From assembly GCF_019655435.1 (NCBI RefSeq), contig NZ_BPFH01000001.1, positions 496,001-560,000 of the forward strand: a stretch of 64,000 nucleotides of DNA, given 5' to 3'. The position numbers and the translations under genes are program-made. Within the stretch, counting starts at the first letter, position 1. Each line of letters begins with the position of its first letter. Below the pieces are notes generated by a model. It saw nothing but the letters and a program-made list of their open reading frames with translations, was not told where the DNA came from and ran no database searches. This DNA comes from Jannaschia pagri (GTDB taxonomy: Bacteria > Pseudomonadota > Alphaproteobacteria > Rhodobacterales > Rhodobacteraceae). Below, piece after piece: positions 38,622 through 46,401 of the stretch.

Positions 38622-39104
38622 TTACATGTTCAGAAGCGTCTCGATCTGGTCGCGGTTGAACTCATTCGAGTCGTCGGAATAGCCCATGAAGTACAGTTGC
38701 GCGACTTGGGCGTCCGTCAGCGTCGAGGCATCAACATCGAAGCCTTGGGTATCCAGGAAGTTCTGGACCGAGGTGACGACCGAGTTCTCACCCGACGGCA
38801 TCAGGCCGGACGCATCCGCTTCCGACAGGATGACGCGGCGTTCCGTGATGGTGCGGCTCTCACCCATACCGTCCAGCGCGGCCTCGATCTTCAGATTACG
38901 GTCGCCCGCGCTGTCTTCCTGACCCGCGAAGTAGATCTCGATGATCTGCTCGTCGGACAGTTGGGTCATGTCGACGTTGTTGATGCCCGCCTCGCTCAGC
39001 GTGGCCTCGGCGTTGGCAATCAGGCTTGGCGACACACCGGTGTAGGCCAAAGCGGGACCGGTGGCGGCGATGGTGGCGGCGGCGATAATGGCAAAGCGTT
39101 TCAT
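38622..39104 (-). CDS. Small secreted protein with two internal repeats
   Basis: A 160-residue protein with a clear signal peptide (MKRFAIIAAATIAATGPALA, cleavage near 20). The mature acidic part holds two related modules: residues 36-79 and 116-160, each with a VDxxxLxDxQ segment, then a YFxG motif (YFAGQED; YFMGYSD), then an IExxL segment. No enzyme motif or cysteine pair is visible. The ATG at 39104 has an AAAGGA site; the longer frame to 39164 is not used. It converges on pntB at a shared terminator. The family is not recognised; periplasmic or extracellular location is expected. Confidence 0.8.
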   Translation of the reverse strand: MKRFAIIAAATIAATGPALAYTGVSPSLIANAEATLSEAGINNVDMTQLSDEQIIEIYFAGQEDSAGDRNLKIEAALDGMGESRTITERRVILSEADASGLMPSGENSVVTSVQNFLDTQGFDVDASTLTDAQVAQLYFMGYSDDSNEFNRDQIETLLNM

Positions 39105-39569
39105 GTCTTTTCCTTTCATCTCGTCTAACTGACGCTGCTGTTGTGCGGCGTCTTGCAGGAACAACAGTCACCCCAGCCTTTGGTTTCCGGTTTTTTCTGA
39201 CTTTTTGTTTGGAACCAAATGGCAGCCAAGATCGTTTCGGCGCTCTATTTTTGCTGGGCCAGAAACGGCAAGTGCCCCGGCGTTTCAGCCGGGGCACTGC
39301 TCAACAGACACCTTCTTCACCGCACAACCATCCGAAGATGCCCGGAGGCCGATGTGATGGTCAGGAGGAGGGACGCGCCTGACCACCACGGTGCGTTGCG
39401 CCCGAGACGGGCGTCGCGCGATCGGGTTTGATCCAAGGACGGCCCGTCCGGTTCGGAGGGGGGAACCAGGATTGAGCCAGCCCAGGGATCACGGTCGAAC
39501 AACCCAGAGCCTGGGATCTTGTTCCGGACGGACAGCGGATTTCTTCGGTTGACGATGATTGAACGACCG
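39105..39569. other. Gene-free region between a secreted protein and hppD
   Basis: 465 bases without a supported gene. The left part should hold the promoter of the minus-strand secreted protein; it is unusually A/T rich around 39180-39260. A perfect eleven-pair hairpin lies at 39271-39298, and another partial dyad around 39465-39525. The right part would hold the end of the hppD transcript (minus strand). Confidence 0.6.
39271..39298. promoter_or_regulatory. Perfect orphan hairpin
   Basis: AGTGCCCCGGC (39271-39281) pairs perfectly with GCCGGGGCACT (39288-39298) around the loop GTTTCA. Neither strand has a T-run after the stem. It is about 170 bases upstream of the secreted-protein gene and 270 bases beyond the hppD stop, and could end the hppD transcript or belong to an unrecognised small RNA. 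Confidence 0.45.
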
Positions 39570-40676
39570 TCAGGAGGCTTTCAGAACACCGCGTGCAATC
39601 TGATCTGCTTCGATGGATTCAAACAACGCCTGGAAGTTCCCCTCCCCAAAGCCGTCGTCTCCCTTTCGCTGGATGAATTCAAAGAAGATCGGACCAATGC
39701 AGGTCTTCGAAAAGATCTGGAGCAGGACACGCGTCTCCCGTGCGGCCCCCCCGTCGATCTCGACCACACCTTCCCCGTCGATCAAAATGCCATGGCGTGC
39801 CATCCGCTCTAGCGGTTCGCCATGATTGACCACGCGGTCGCCACTGGCCGCATAATAGGTGGCAGGCGGTTTGGGCATGAAAGACACGCCATTTTCGGCG
39901 ATCTGATCCACGGCTTCGTAAATGTCCCGCGCCCCGACTGCGATGTGCTGGATCCCCTCTCCGTTATACTGGCGGAGGTATTCGACGATCTGCCCGGTCT
40001 CGCCGCGATCTTCGTTGATCGGAATGCGGATGCGCCCACAGGGTGACGTCAGCGCACGGCTGACCAGACCAGTGTACTTCCCTTGAATGTCGAAAAAGCG
40101 GATCTCCCGGAAGTTGAACAGATCCCCATAGAACTTGAACCAAGTGTCCATGTTCCCCCGGTGAACGTTGTGGGTCAGGTGATCGATGTAGTGGAACCCC
40201 ACCCCCGTGGGGTGCGCGTCCGCAATCCAGTCGAACTCCGCGTTGAAGGGCGAGGCGTCGCGGTATTGGTCCACGAAGTAGATCAGACTGCCCCCAATCC
40301 CGACGATGGCGGGCACATCCAGGGTCTTGGCGCCGACATATGGCGTCGCCCCACGGGCCACCGCGTGATCAAACGCCCGCTGCGCATCCGCGACGCGCCA
40401 CCCCATGGAGGGCGCGCAGGGTCCATGGTCGGCGACGAAGTCCATCGCATGGCTGCCGGGTTCCGCAGTCAGGAGATAGCTGATGTCCCCCTGCTGCCAA
40501 AGCTCAATCGCGCGCGTCTTGTGCCTCGCCACAAGGGCATAGCCCTGTTTGCGAAAGGTATCGCGCAGATCGTCGGGCGTGGGCGAGGCGAATTCCACGA
40601 AGGCAAATCCGTCCGTGCCTGCAGGGTTTTCATCAGTGATATCGGAATAGGGTGCATCGTGAGGGAAAGGGCCCAT
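39570..40676 (-). CDS. hppD: 4-hydroxyphenylpyruvate dioxygenase
   Basis: Non-haem iron enzyme that turns 4-hydroxyphenylpyruvate into homogentisate in tyrosine breakdown; 368 residues, normal length. Iron ligands are the histidine in GVGFHYIDHLTHNV (about 160), the histidine in GEGIQHIAVGARDI (about 243) and a glutamate near the C-terminus in GPIFFEFIQRKG. The start at 40676 gives MGPFPHDAPYSD; the longer open frame beyond it overlaps the divergent regulator and is not used. Divergent to an Lrp/AsnC regulator that may control it. The following homogentisate pathway genes are not in this window. Confidence 0.95.
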   Translation of the reverse strand: MGPFPHDAPYSDITDENPAGTDGFAFVEFASPTPDDLRDTFRKQGYALVARHKTRAIELWQQGDISYLLTAEPGSHAMDFVADHGPCAPSMGWRVADAQRAFDHAVARGATPYVGAKTLDVPAIVGIGGSLIYFVDQYRDASPFNAEFDWIADAHPTGVGFHYIDHLTHNVHRGNMDTWFKFYGDLFNFREIRFFDIQGKYTGLVSRALTSPCGRIRIPINEDRGETGQIVEYLRQYNGEGIQHIAVGARDIYEAVDQIAENGVSFMPKPPATYYAASGDRVVNHGEPLERMARHGILIDGEGVVEIDGGAARETRVLLQIFSKTCIGPIFFEFIQRKGDDGFGEGNFQALFESIEADQIARGVLKAS

Positions 40677-40821
40677 GGAAACCTCCGTTTGCGTTTTCGG
40701 CAGTGTCCCGCATGTCAGAAGCGCGATGCGCGCGAAGATAGTGCTAGAAACACCTATGCGTGCGGGTCCTGTGCGCCTATTCTTCATCACATGCGGATCG
40801 ATTGCATGGAGCGTTTCACCG

Positions 40822-41274
40822 ATGGATCCCACTGACCGCGCCTTGCTCCAGGCGTTACAGCGGGACGCGACCCAATCGTCGGAAACGCTGGGGCGGATCC
40901 TGAACCTTTCAGCGAGCCAAGCCAGCCGTCGGCGCGCGCGCCTGGAACGGGAGGGCGTGATCCGCGCTACGGTCGCGCGGCTGGACGGACCGTCCCTGGG
41001 CCTCCAGGTCCAGGCCTTTGTCCAAGTGCAGATGGCCAGCCATGCTCCCAAGGAGGCCCGGGCCTTCTTACAACGGATGGAGGCTGAGCCGCGCGTCACC
41101 TCTGTCTGGACCCTCACCGGAGAGGCCGACTATCTGCTGCGCGTCTGGTGCACGGACCTGGCCCAACTCAACGACCTAGTGCACCGGGTTCTGCTGCCGC
41201 ACTCCGCCGTGGCCCGCGTTCAAAGCCAGATCGTCATGGACCAACCGAAGCGTGATAGTCCCCTGCCCGTTTGA
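40822..41274 (+). CDS. Lrp/AsnC family transcriptional regulator
   Basis: A 150-residue DNA-binding regulator of amino-acid metabolism. Residues 1-60 hold the helix-turn-helix (MDPTDRALLQALQRDATQSS, ASQASRRRARLEREGVI), and residues 70-145 the effector-binding RAM domain (WTLTGEADYLLRVW near 105-118). The ATG at 40822 is chosen; in-frame starts exist further upstream but lack conservation. It is divergent from hppD with a 145-base shared promoter region, so control of tyrosine degradation is likely. Confidence 0.92.
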   Translation: MDPTDRALLQALQRDATQSSETLGRILNLSASQASRRRARLEREGVIRATVARLDGPSLGLQVQAFVQVQMASHAPKEARAFLQRMEAEPRVTSVWTLTGEADYLLRVWCTDLAQLNDLVHRVLLPHSAVARVQSQIVMDQPKRDSPLPV

Positions 41275-41332
41275 GAGGCAGCGCACGGCAATTCGGTTGC
41301 CCCCGCCCCCGCCCCTGCCATAGCGTTTGCAT

Positions 41333-43288
41333 ATGGAAACCTTCCTCTTTCAGGCCGTGATCTACCTGGGCGCGGCGACCCTGTGTGTACCTCTGGCCGT
41401 GCGCTTCGGCTTCGGCTCCGTCCTCGGATACCTCCTCGCTGGAATCGTGATCGGGCCTGTTCTGGGACTCGTCGGTTCAGAGACCGAGGACCTCCAACAC
41501 TTCGCTGAGTTTGGCGTGGTCATGATGCTGTTCATCATTGGCTTGGAGTTGGAGCCGCGCACGCTTTGGGACATGCGAGCCAAGCTACTGGGCTTGGGCC
41601 TAGGCCAAGTCGGCACGACCATGGCAGCGGTCGCGGGATTGGCCTGGCTACTGGGGATGACATGGCAAGTCTCGCTCGCCATCGGCATGATCTTGGCGCT
41701 GTCGTCCACCGCTATCGTGATGCAAACGCTTGAAGAAAAGAGCCTCACGCCAACGCGCGGCGGACGCTCGGCCTTTTCGGTGCTGCTCGCCCAAGACATC
41801 GTCGTAATCCCAATGCTGGCGCTCATGCCGCTTCTGGGCACGGGGCGCGGCGGGACCGAGGACAGTCATGGGGGCGGCCACGGCGGCGCCATCGGCGATG
41901 GCGGCAGCGCCAGTATCGTCGCTGACTTCACCCATTGGGTCGATACCCTGCCCGCCTGGGGGCTGACGATGCTGACCGTAGGCGCCGTCGCCATTGTCAT
42001 CCTTGGCGGCACCTACCTGACGCGGCCGATTTTCGCCTTTGCGGCCTGGGCGCGCCTGCGTGAAATGCAGACAGTTGTCTCTCTGCTATTTGTTGTGGGG
42101 GTGGCCGAGATGATGATGCTCGTCGGCCTGTCCCCGGCCCTCGGGGCTTTTCTGGCGGGCGTGGTGCTGGCCAATTCGGAATTCCGGCACGAGTTGGAAG
42201 CCGATATCGAGCCCTTCAAGGGGATCTTGCTAGGCCTTTTCTTCATAACCGTCGGCGCAGGGATGAACTTCGCCACGCTGACCGGTGCGCCGCTGACGGT
42301 ACTGGGTCTCGTCGTCGGGTTGATCGCCCTAAAGGGTGCCATTCTGTTCGGATTGGGGGTGTTGTTCCGCCTAAAGGGGCAAGATCGGATCTTGTTCACC
42401 CTATCGCTGGCACAGGCCGGTGAATTTGGCTTCGTTCTGATCGCTGCGGCGACCCAGGGTGGCGTCTTCGGGACAGAGATCTCGTCGATCCTTCTGCTGT
42501 CCGTGGCCCTGTCGATGCTAGTCACTCCACTATTGTTCATCGCCTACGAACGCCTGGCCGCACGCAGTTCCGGCACAGCCGAAGTGGACGGCGACAACAT
42601 CGACGAAACGCCGGAGGTCATCATCGCGGGCGTCGGTCGCTTTGGCCAAGTGGTGCATCGTATGTTGCAGGGCGCCGGCGTCAGGACCGTCGTGCTGGAC
42701 CGCGATATGGAGACGATCAAGCTTTTGCGCCAGTTCGGGATCAAAACCTATCTGGGCGATCCCACCCGCCCTGAGATGTTGCGCGCCGCTGGGTTGGCAT
42801 CGGCCAAAGTGCTGGTCGTGGCACTGGACGACAAGGCGGACGCGGTACGGTTGACCAAGATGGCCAAGGCAGCTAACCCAGATATCCACATTGTCGCCCG
42901 GGCCTATGACCGCGTCCATGTCTACGAGCTTTACCGCTCGGGCGCCGATGACATCGTGCGAGAGATGTTCGACAGCTCCCTCCGGGCCGGGCGCTACGTG
43001 CTGGAGCGGATGGGCTGGTCGGAAAGCGAGGCCCATGCGGCGCGGGAGGCCTTCTATCAGCATGACCGGCGCGGCCTGCTGGAATTAGCGAAAGTCTGGA
43101 AGCCAGGCGTGCCGATCCAGGACAACCCGGAATACACCGCCGTCGCGCGGGAGTTGTCCCGCGGCCTTGAGAACGCGTTGCTGACCCGTTTTGGCGAAGA
43201 CCCGGATGCGGCGGCTGCGGCGAATTCGGAAGACGGTGCAGATACCGAGGCCGGGTCCGACAGCAAACTTGCTGACAAGGCGAGCTAA
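41333..43288 (+). CDS. Kef-type monovalent cation/proton antiporter with NAD-binding domain
   Basis: Inner-membrane antiporter of the CPA2 family, 651 residues, related to KefB/KefC/YbaL. About twelve membrane helices span residues 4-400. The cytoplasmic TrkA-N domain (about 425-540) has the dinucleotide motif VIIAGVGRFGQVVHRML. A loop near residues 180-200 contains a Gly/His-rich run, SHGGGHGGAIGDGG. The ATG at 41333 is preferred over the TTG two codons earlier. Probably exports potassium under electrophile or pH stress; no KefF/KefG partner is adjacent. The C-terminal tail is acidic and low complexity. Confidence 0.9.
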   Translation: METFLFQAVIYLGAATLCVPLAVRFGFGSVLGYLLAGIVIGPVLGLVGSETEDLQHFAEFGVVMMLFIIGLELEPRTLWDMRAKLLGLGLGQVGTTMAAVAGLAWLLGMTWQVSLAIGMILALSSTAIVMQTLEEKSLTPTRGGRSAFSVLLAQDIVVIPMLALMPLLGTGRGGTEDSHGGGHGGAIGDGGSASIVADFTHWVDTLPAWGLTMLTVGAVAIVILGGTYLTRPIFAFAAWARLREMQTVVSLLFVVGVAEMMMLVGLSPALGAFLAGVVLANSEFRHELEADIEPFKGILLGLFFITVGAGMNFATLTGAPLTVLGLVVGLIALKGAILFGLGVLFRLKGQDRILFTLSLAQAGEFGFVLIAAATQGGVFGTEISSILLLSVALSMLVTPLLFIAYERLAARSSGTAEVDGDNIDETPEVIIAGVGRFGQVVHRMLQGAGVRTVVLDRDMETIKLLRQFGIKTYLGDPTRPEMLRAAGLASAKVLVVALDDKADAVRLTKMAKAANPDIHIVARAYDRVHVYELYRSGADDIVREMFDSSLRAGRYVLERMGWSESEAHAAREAFYQHDRRGLLELAKVWKPGVPIQDNPEYTAVARELSRGLENALLTRFGEDPDAAAAANSEDGADTEAGSDSKLADKAS

Positions 43289-43635
43289 AGGCCAGCGCGC
43301 GACACGGATCCGCCGATTCAAGCGTCGCGAGGTGCCAATCGCGGTCGGGCGATGCTCTCTAGGTGCATCGCCCCCAAGGGCCTGTTGGGGTTAATGTCCT
43401 TGCGTGGTGCGGACCGCCGCTCCGCGTCCAGGGGGTCCCAACGGATCGTCCGCCGCACCTGCGGGAGCCGTCCACCGACCAGGTCAGCCGGGCACCGCGA
43501 TGGATGTCGGTCTACGCCGGCCAACCCGACGCGCCCGTTGACTGTTGGAAGCACTGCCTTACCTCCGTCGGTCACGGTGGCTCTGGCAAACCACCGTAAA
43601 TGACAAGCGGGTTAGAAAAGTTTGGGAGGATTGAA
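43289..43635. other. Gene-free stretch upstream of a small secreted protein
   Basis: About 345 bases with no supported gene. Short frames on both strands have no ribosome site or family resemblance. It should contain the promoter of the secreted protein at 43636. Confidence 0.5.
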
Positions 43636-44100
43636 ATGCTTAGAACAACAGTCGCCGCCTTAGCGGTCGTGGTCGCGTCTCCGGCACTTGCCGAAACGAG
43701 CGCGGGCGAAGAAGACCTGCGGGAGATCAACGAAGAGCTTGCTGATTTCAACTGCGGACCTGTCGAAGCCGCTGAGCAAGAGACAAGCTATCTCTTTGAG
43801 ATGGATGACGTCGCTTGTGCCGCGCACCAATACGACATCAAAGTCAGAAAAGTGGACGACGCCCATATCATCGTCAGCATGACATACGACGGTCCTTTGG
43901 AAGGCGATGCAGCGCCGACCGAAGACGACATCGCGCGGATCATGACGGTTCTCGAAGAACTCCAGTGCGAAATGGACCCCGACGATATCGAAAAAGAAGC
44001 CGATGGCTTTGAGCTTGACGACGTGTACTGCACGACGGGGCGCTATGACATTGATCTGAACGCCAGCTTCGAAGAAACGAACCGCCGCGCTGAATACTGA
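43636..44100 (+). CDS. Small secreted protein with duplicated Cys-containing module
   Basis: A 154-residue protein with a signal peptide (MLRTTVAALAVVVASPALA, cleavage near 19). The mature part has two copies of one module: residues 27-70 and 98-141, each with a cysteine, 21 residues later a second cysteine (Cys40/Cys61; Cys111/Cys132), and a shared pattern F-x-(M/L)-DDV-x-C followed by YDI. The second half resembles PepSY-like domains. The start at 43636 follows GGGAGGATTGAA, a strong ribosome site. Probably periplasmic; the four cysteines could form two disulfides. Function unknown. Confidence 0.82.
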   Translation: MLRTTVAALAVVVASPALAETSAGEEDLREINEELADFNCGPVEAAEQETSYLFEMDDVACAAHQYDIKVRKVDDAHIIVSMTYDGPLEGDAAPTEDDIARIMTVLEELQCEMDPDDIEKEADGFELDDVYCTTGRYDIDLNASFEETNRRAEY

Positions 44101-44750
44101 CGGATCGGTCTTTCCGGGTCCAAAAGAGCCTCCGGAACCTGTTGTCGCGACGCGATTGTCGCGGCAACGCCCCGCGCACTTAGCGCAATGGGGATGGTAC
44201 ATTCCGTTGCTGATGGGCGAGGTGCTCAGCGGTTCCGGGGTCAGCGATCGTCGCCCTAGGGATCACACTTCGGACGTTGGCGAACAGAGCCGTGCCTAAA
44301 CGCAATCGATCCTCTCCGTCCGCACGACAGGGGCCATTTCCAACGGACTTGGCCGCTTCAACTGCGAGGGCGCACTTCCCCTTGTCCGTATACGCCCGGG
44401 AGATGGCTACTCGAGCTAACGCCCAAGCAGTTGGTTTCTCTCGACATCGAAAGGGAAGACGTCGATTATTCGAAATCTTCCCATGTGGCTGGACGCGTGG
44501 AAGGTCTGGCGATTCTATCGTCGGCGCGCCCCAACAGGCGCAACGCGACGCCCCTAGAGCCGGGGGGCTCTGCGACGCCCCCCAAGGGCCAGCTTGTTCC
44601 CATCCGAGAGAGCCGAAATTACTCTCTGGCTTGACCGCAGGAGACGACCAAAGCCCGGATCGCTTGGTTTGCCGGAACATCCGCCGACAGGTCCCGCGAC
44701 TTAGGAACGCCGTGCCCCGCTCACCCCAGGGATTGCCGCAATCGTACGCC
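44101..44750. other. Gene-free region with a GC hairpin
   Basis: About 650 bases without a supported gene. The long minus-strand frame running through here overlaps gdhA antisense and has no family signature. A perfect stem GGGGGGC (44562-44568) with GCCCCCC (44577-44583) resembles the GC-hairpin repeats elsewhere in the window. It may be decayed coding sequence. Confidence 0.5.
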
Positions 44751-46178
44751 TCACAGCCCCTTCGCCTGGTAGCTGGCCGCGATCCGGCTGATCGCGACGA
44801 TGAACCCGGCGGTGCGTAGGTCGGGCACATCCGCGCGGCCCTGCCAAACCTCGCGCATGGCGCCGTAGGCCCCGCGCATGGTGTCGTCGAGCCCCGAGCG
44901 CACCAGTTCCAACTCCCCCGCGCCGCGAAGGTAGCGGGCCTTGAAATCATCTGACAGGGTCCAGGCCAGCCCCTTGTCGCGGGACAGACGCTCCAACTCA
45001 TCGACCAAGACCTGGTGGCGCGCCTCCTCCGCGCGGCGTTGCATCCGGCCAAAGCGGATATGGCTCAGGTTCTTGACCCACTCAAAGTAGCTCACCGTGA
45101 CCCCACCGGCGTTGGCATAGAGGTCGGGAATGATCACGCAGCCCTTGTCCAACAGAATGTCATTCGCTTCGGCCGTCACGGGGCCGTTTGCCGCTTCGAT
45201 GATGAGGGGGGCTTGGACGCGGGGGGCATTGCCCGTGTGAATGACCCCCTCCAAGGCAGCGGGGATCAGAATGTCGCAGTCCGCCTCCAGCAGGGTTGCG
45301 CCATTGGCATCGAAACGCGCGTCGGGAAAGCCTTTGACCCCGCCCGTCTCGCGGATGTGGGCCCGCACGGCATCCACATCCAACCCTGTGTCGGACCAAA
45401 TGCCGCCATCCCGCTCGATCACGCCGGTGATCCGGGCGCCGTCCTCGGACGATAGGAATTTGGCGGCATGGTAGCCCACGTTCCCCAGCCCTTGTACGAC
45501 GATGCGCTTGCCATCCAGGGTGCCTGTCAAACCGGCTGCGGCCATATCCTCGGGGTGTCGAAAGAACTCCTGCAGGGCGTATTGAACGCCGCGCCCCGTG
45601 GCCTCCACCCGACCGGCGATGCCGCCTGCATTGGCCGGTTTACCGGTGACACAGGCGTTGCCGTTGATGTCCGTGGTTTTCATCCGCTTATACTGATCGG
45701 CCATCCAGGCCATCTCCCGCTCCCCGGTGCCCATGTCCGGGGCGGGAACGTTCTGTGCGGGGTTGATCAGGTCGCGCTTGATCAACTCATAGGCGAACCT
45801 GCGCGTAATCTGCTCCATCTCATGGGGCTCCCACGCGGAGGGGTCTATGCAGAGGCCGCCCTTGGAGCCTCCGAATGGCGTCTCCACAAGCGCGCATTTG
45901 TAGGTCATCAGAGAGGCCAGCGCCTCCACCTCGTCCTGGTCGACGGCCATGGCGAAGCGTATCCCGCCTTTGACCGGCTCCATATGTTCGGAATGGACGG
46001 AGCGGTAGCCGGTGAAGGTATGGATTTCGCCCCGCAGCCGCACACCAAACCTTACCGTGTACGTGGCGTTGCAGACCCGGATCTTTTCCACCAGCCCAGG
46101 GCTGAGATCCATCAGCGATACGGCGCGGTCGTACATCGCGTTCACGGAGGCGGTAAATCCGCCTTGAATTGCAGTCAT
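44751..46178 (-). CDS. gdhA: Glutamate/leucine-type amino acid dehydrogenase (GdhA-like)
   Basis: NAD(P)-dependent Glu/Leu/Phe/Val dehydrogenase family, 475 residues; most likely interconverts glutamate and 2-oxoglutarate plus ammonia. The catalytic lysine region is TYKCALVETPFGGSKGGLCI (about 93-112), and the Rossmann motif is RIVVQGLGNVGYHAAKFL (about 224-241). The start at 46178 is followed by MTAIQGGFTASVNAMYDRAV. A perfect dyad (46272-46290) lies about 95 bases upstream and may be an operator. No partner gene is adjacent. Confidence 0.88.
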   Translation of the reverse strand: MTAIQGGFTASVNAMYDRAVSLMDLSPGLVEKIRVCNATYTVRFGVRLRGEIHTFTGYRSVHSEHMEPVKGGIRFAMAVDQDEVEALASLMTYKCALVETPFGGSKGGLCIDPSAWEPHEMEQITRRFAYELIKRDLINPAQNVPAPDMGTGEREMAWMADQYKRMKTTDINGNACVTGKPANAGGIAGRVEATGRGVQYALQEFFRHPEDMAAAGLTGTLDGKRIVVQGLGNVGYHAAKFLSSEDGARITGVIERDGGIWSDTGLDVDAVRAHIRETGGVKGFPDARFDANGATLLEADCDILIPAALEGVIHTGNAPRVQAPLIIEAANGPVTAEANDILLDKGCVIIPDLYANAGGVTVSYFEWVKNLSHIRFGRMQRRAEEARHQVLVDELERLSRDKGLAWTLSDDFKARYLRGAGELELVRSGLDDTMRGAYGAMREVWQGRADVPDLRTAGFIVAISRIAASYQAKGL

Positions 46179-46271
46179 GACATGTCTCCCCCCTGATAAC
46201 GGACCGCTGGTGCGCCCGTCGCCCCTAGCTAATCCCGAAACCCGCGACCAAAGCTAGAATAGGCACCGATT

Positions 46272-46290
46272 TGTTCACGGATTGTGAACA
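46272..46290. promoter_or_regulatory. Palindromic candidate operator between gdhA and the TadG-like gene
   Basis: TGTTCAC (46272-46278) and GTGAACA (46284-46290) are exact reverse complements separated by five bases, 94 bases upstream of gdhA (minus) and 112 bases upstream of the TadG-like gene (plus). The size and symmetry fit a dimeric repressor site. Confidence 0.45.
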
Positions 46291-46401
46291 GAACCATGGT
46301 TTGACCGCATTTGAGCCCGACAGACTTCGCATTCCGGGGGCATCTCGGGTGGTGGCGTAATCCGACTCGCCAGTGTTGTTAATCATTCCTGAGGGATTGC
46401 C

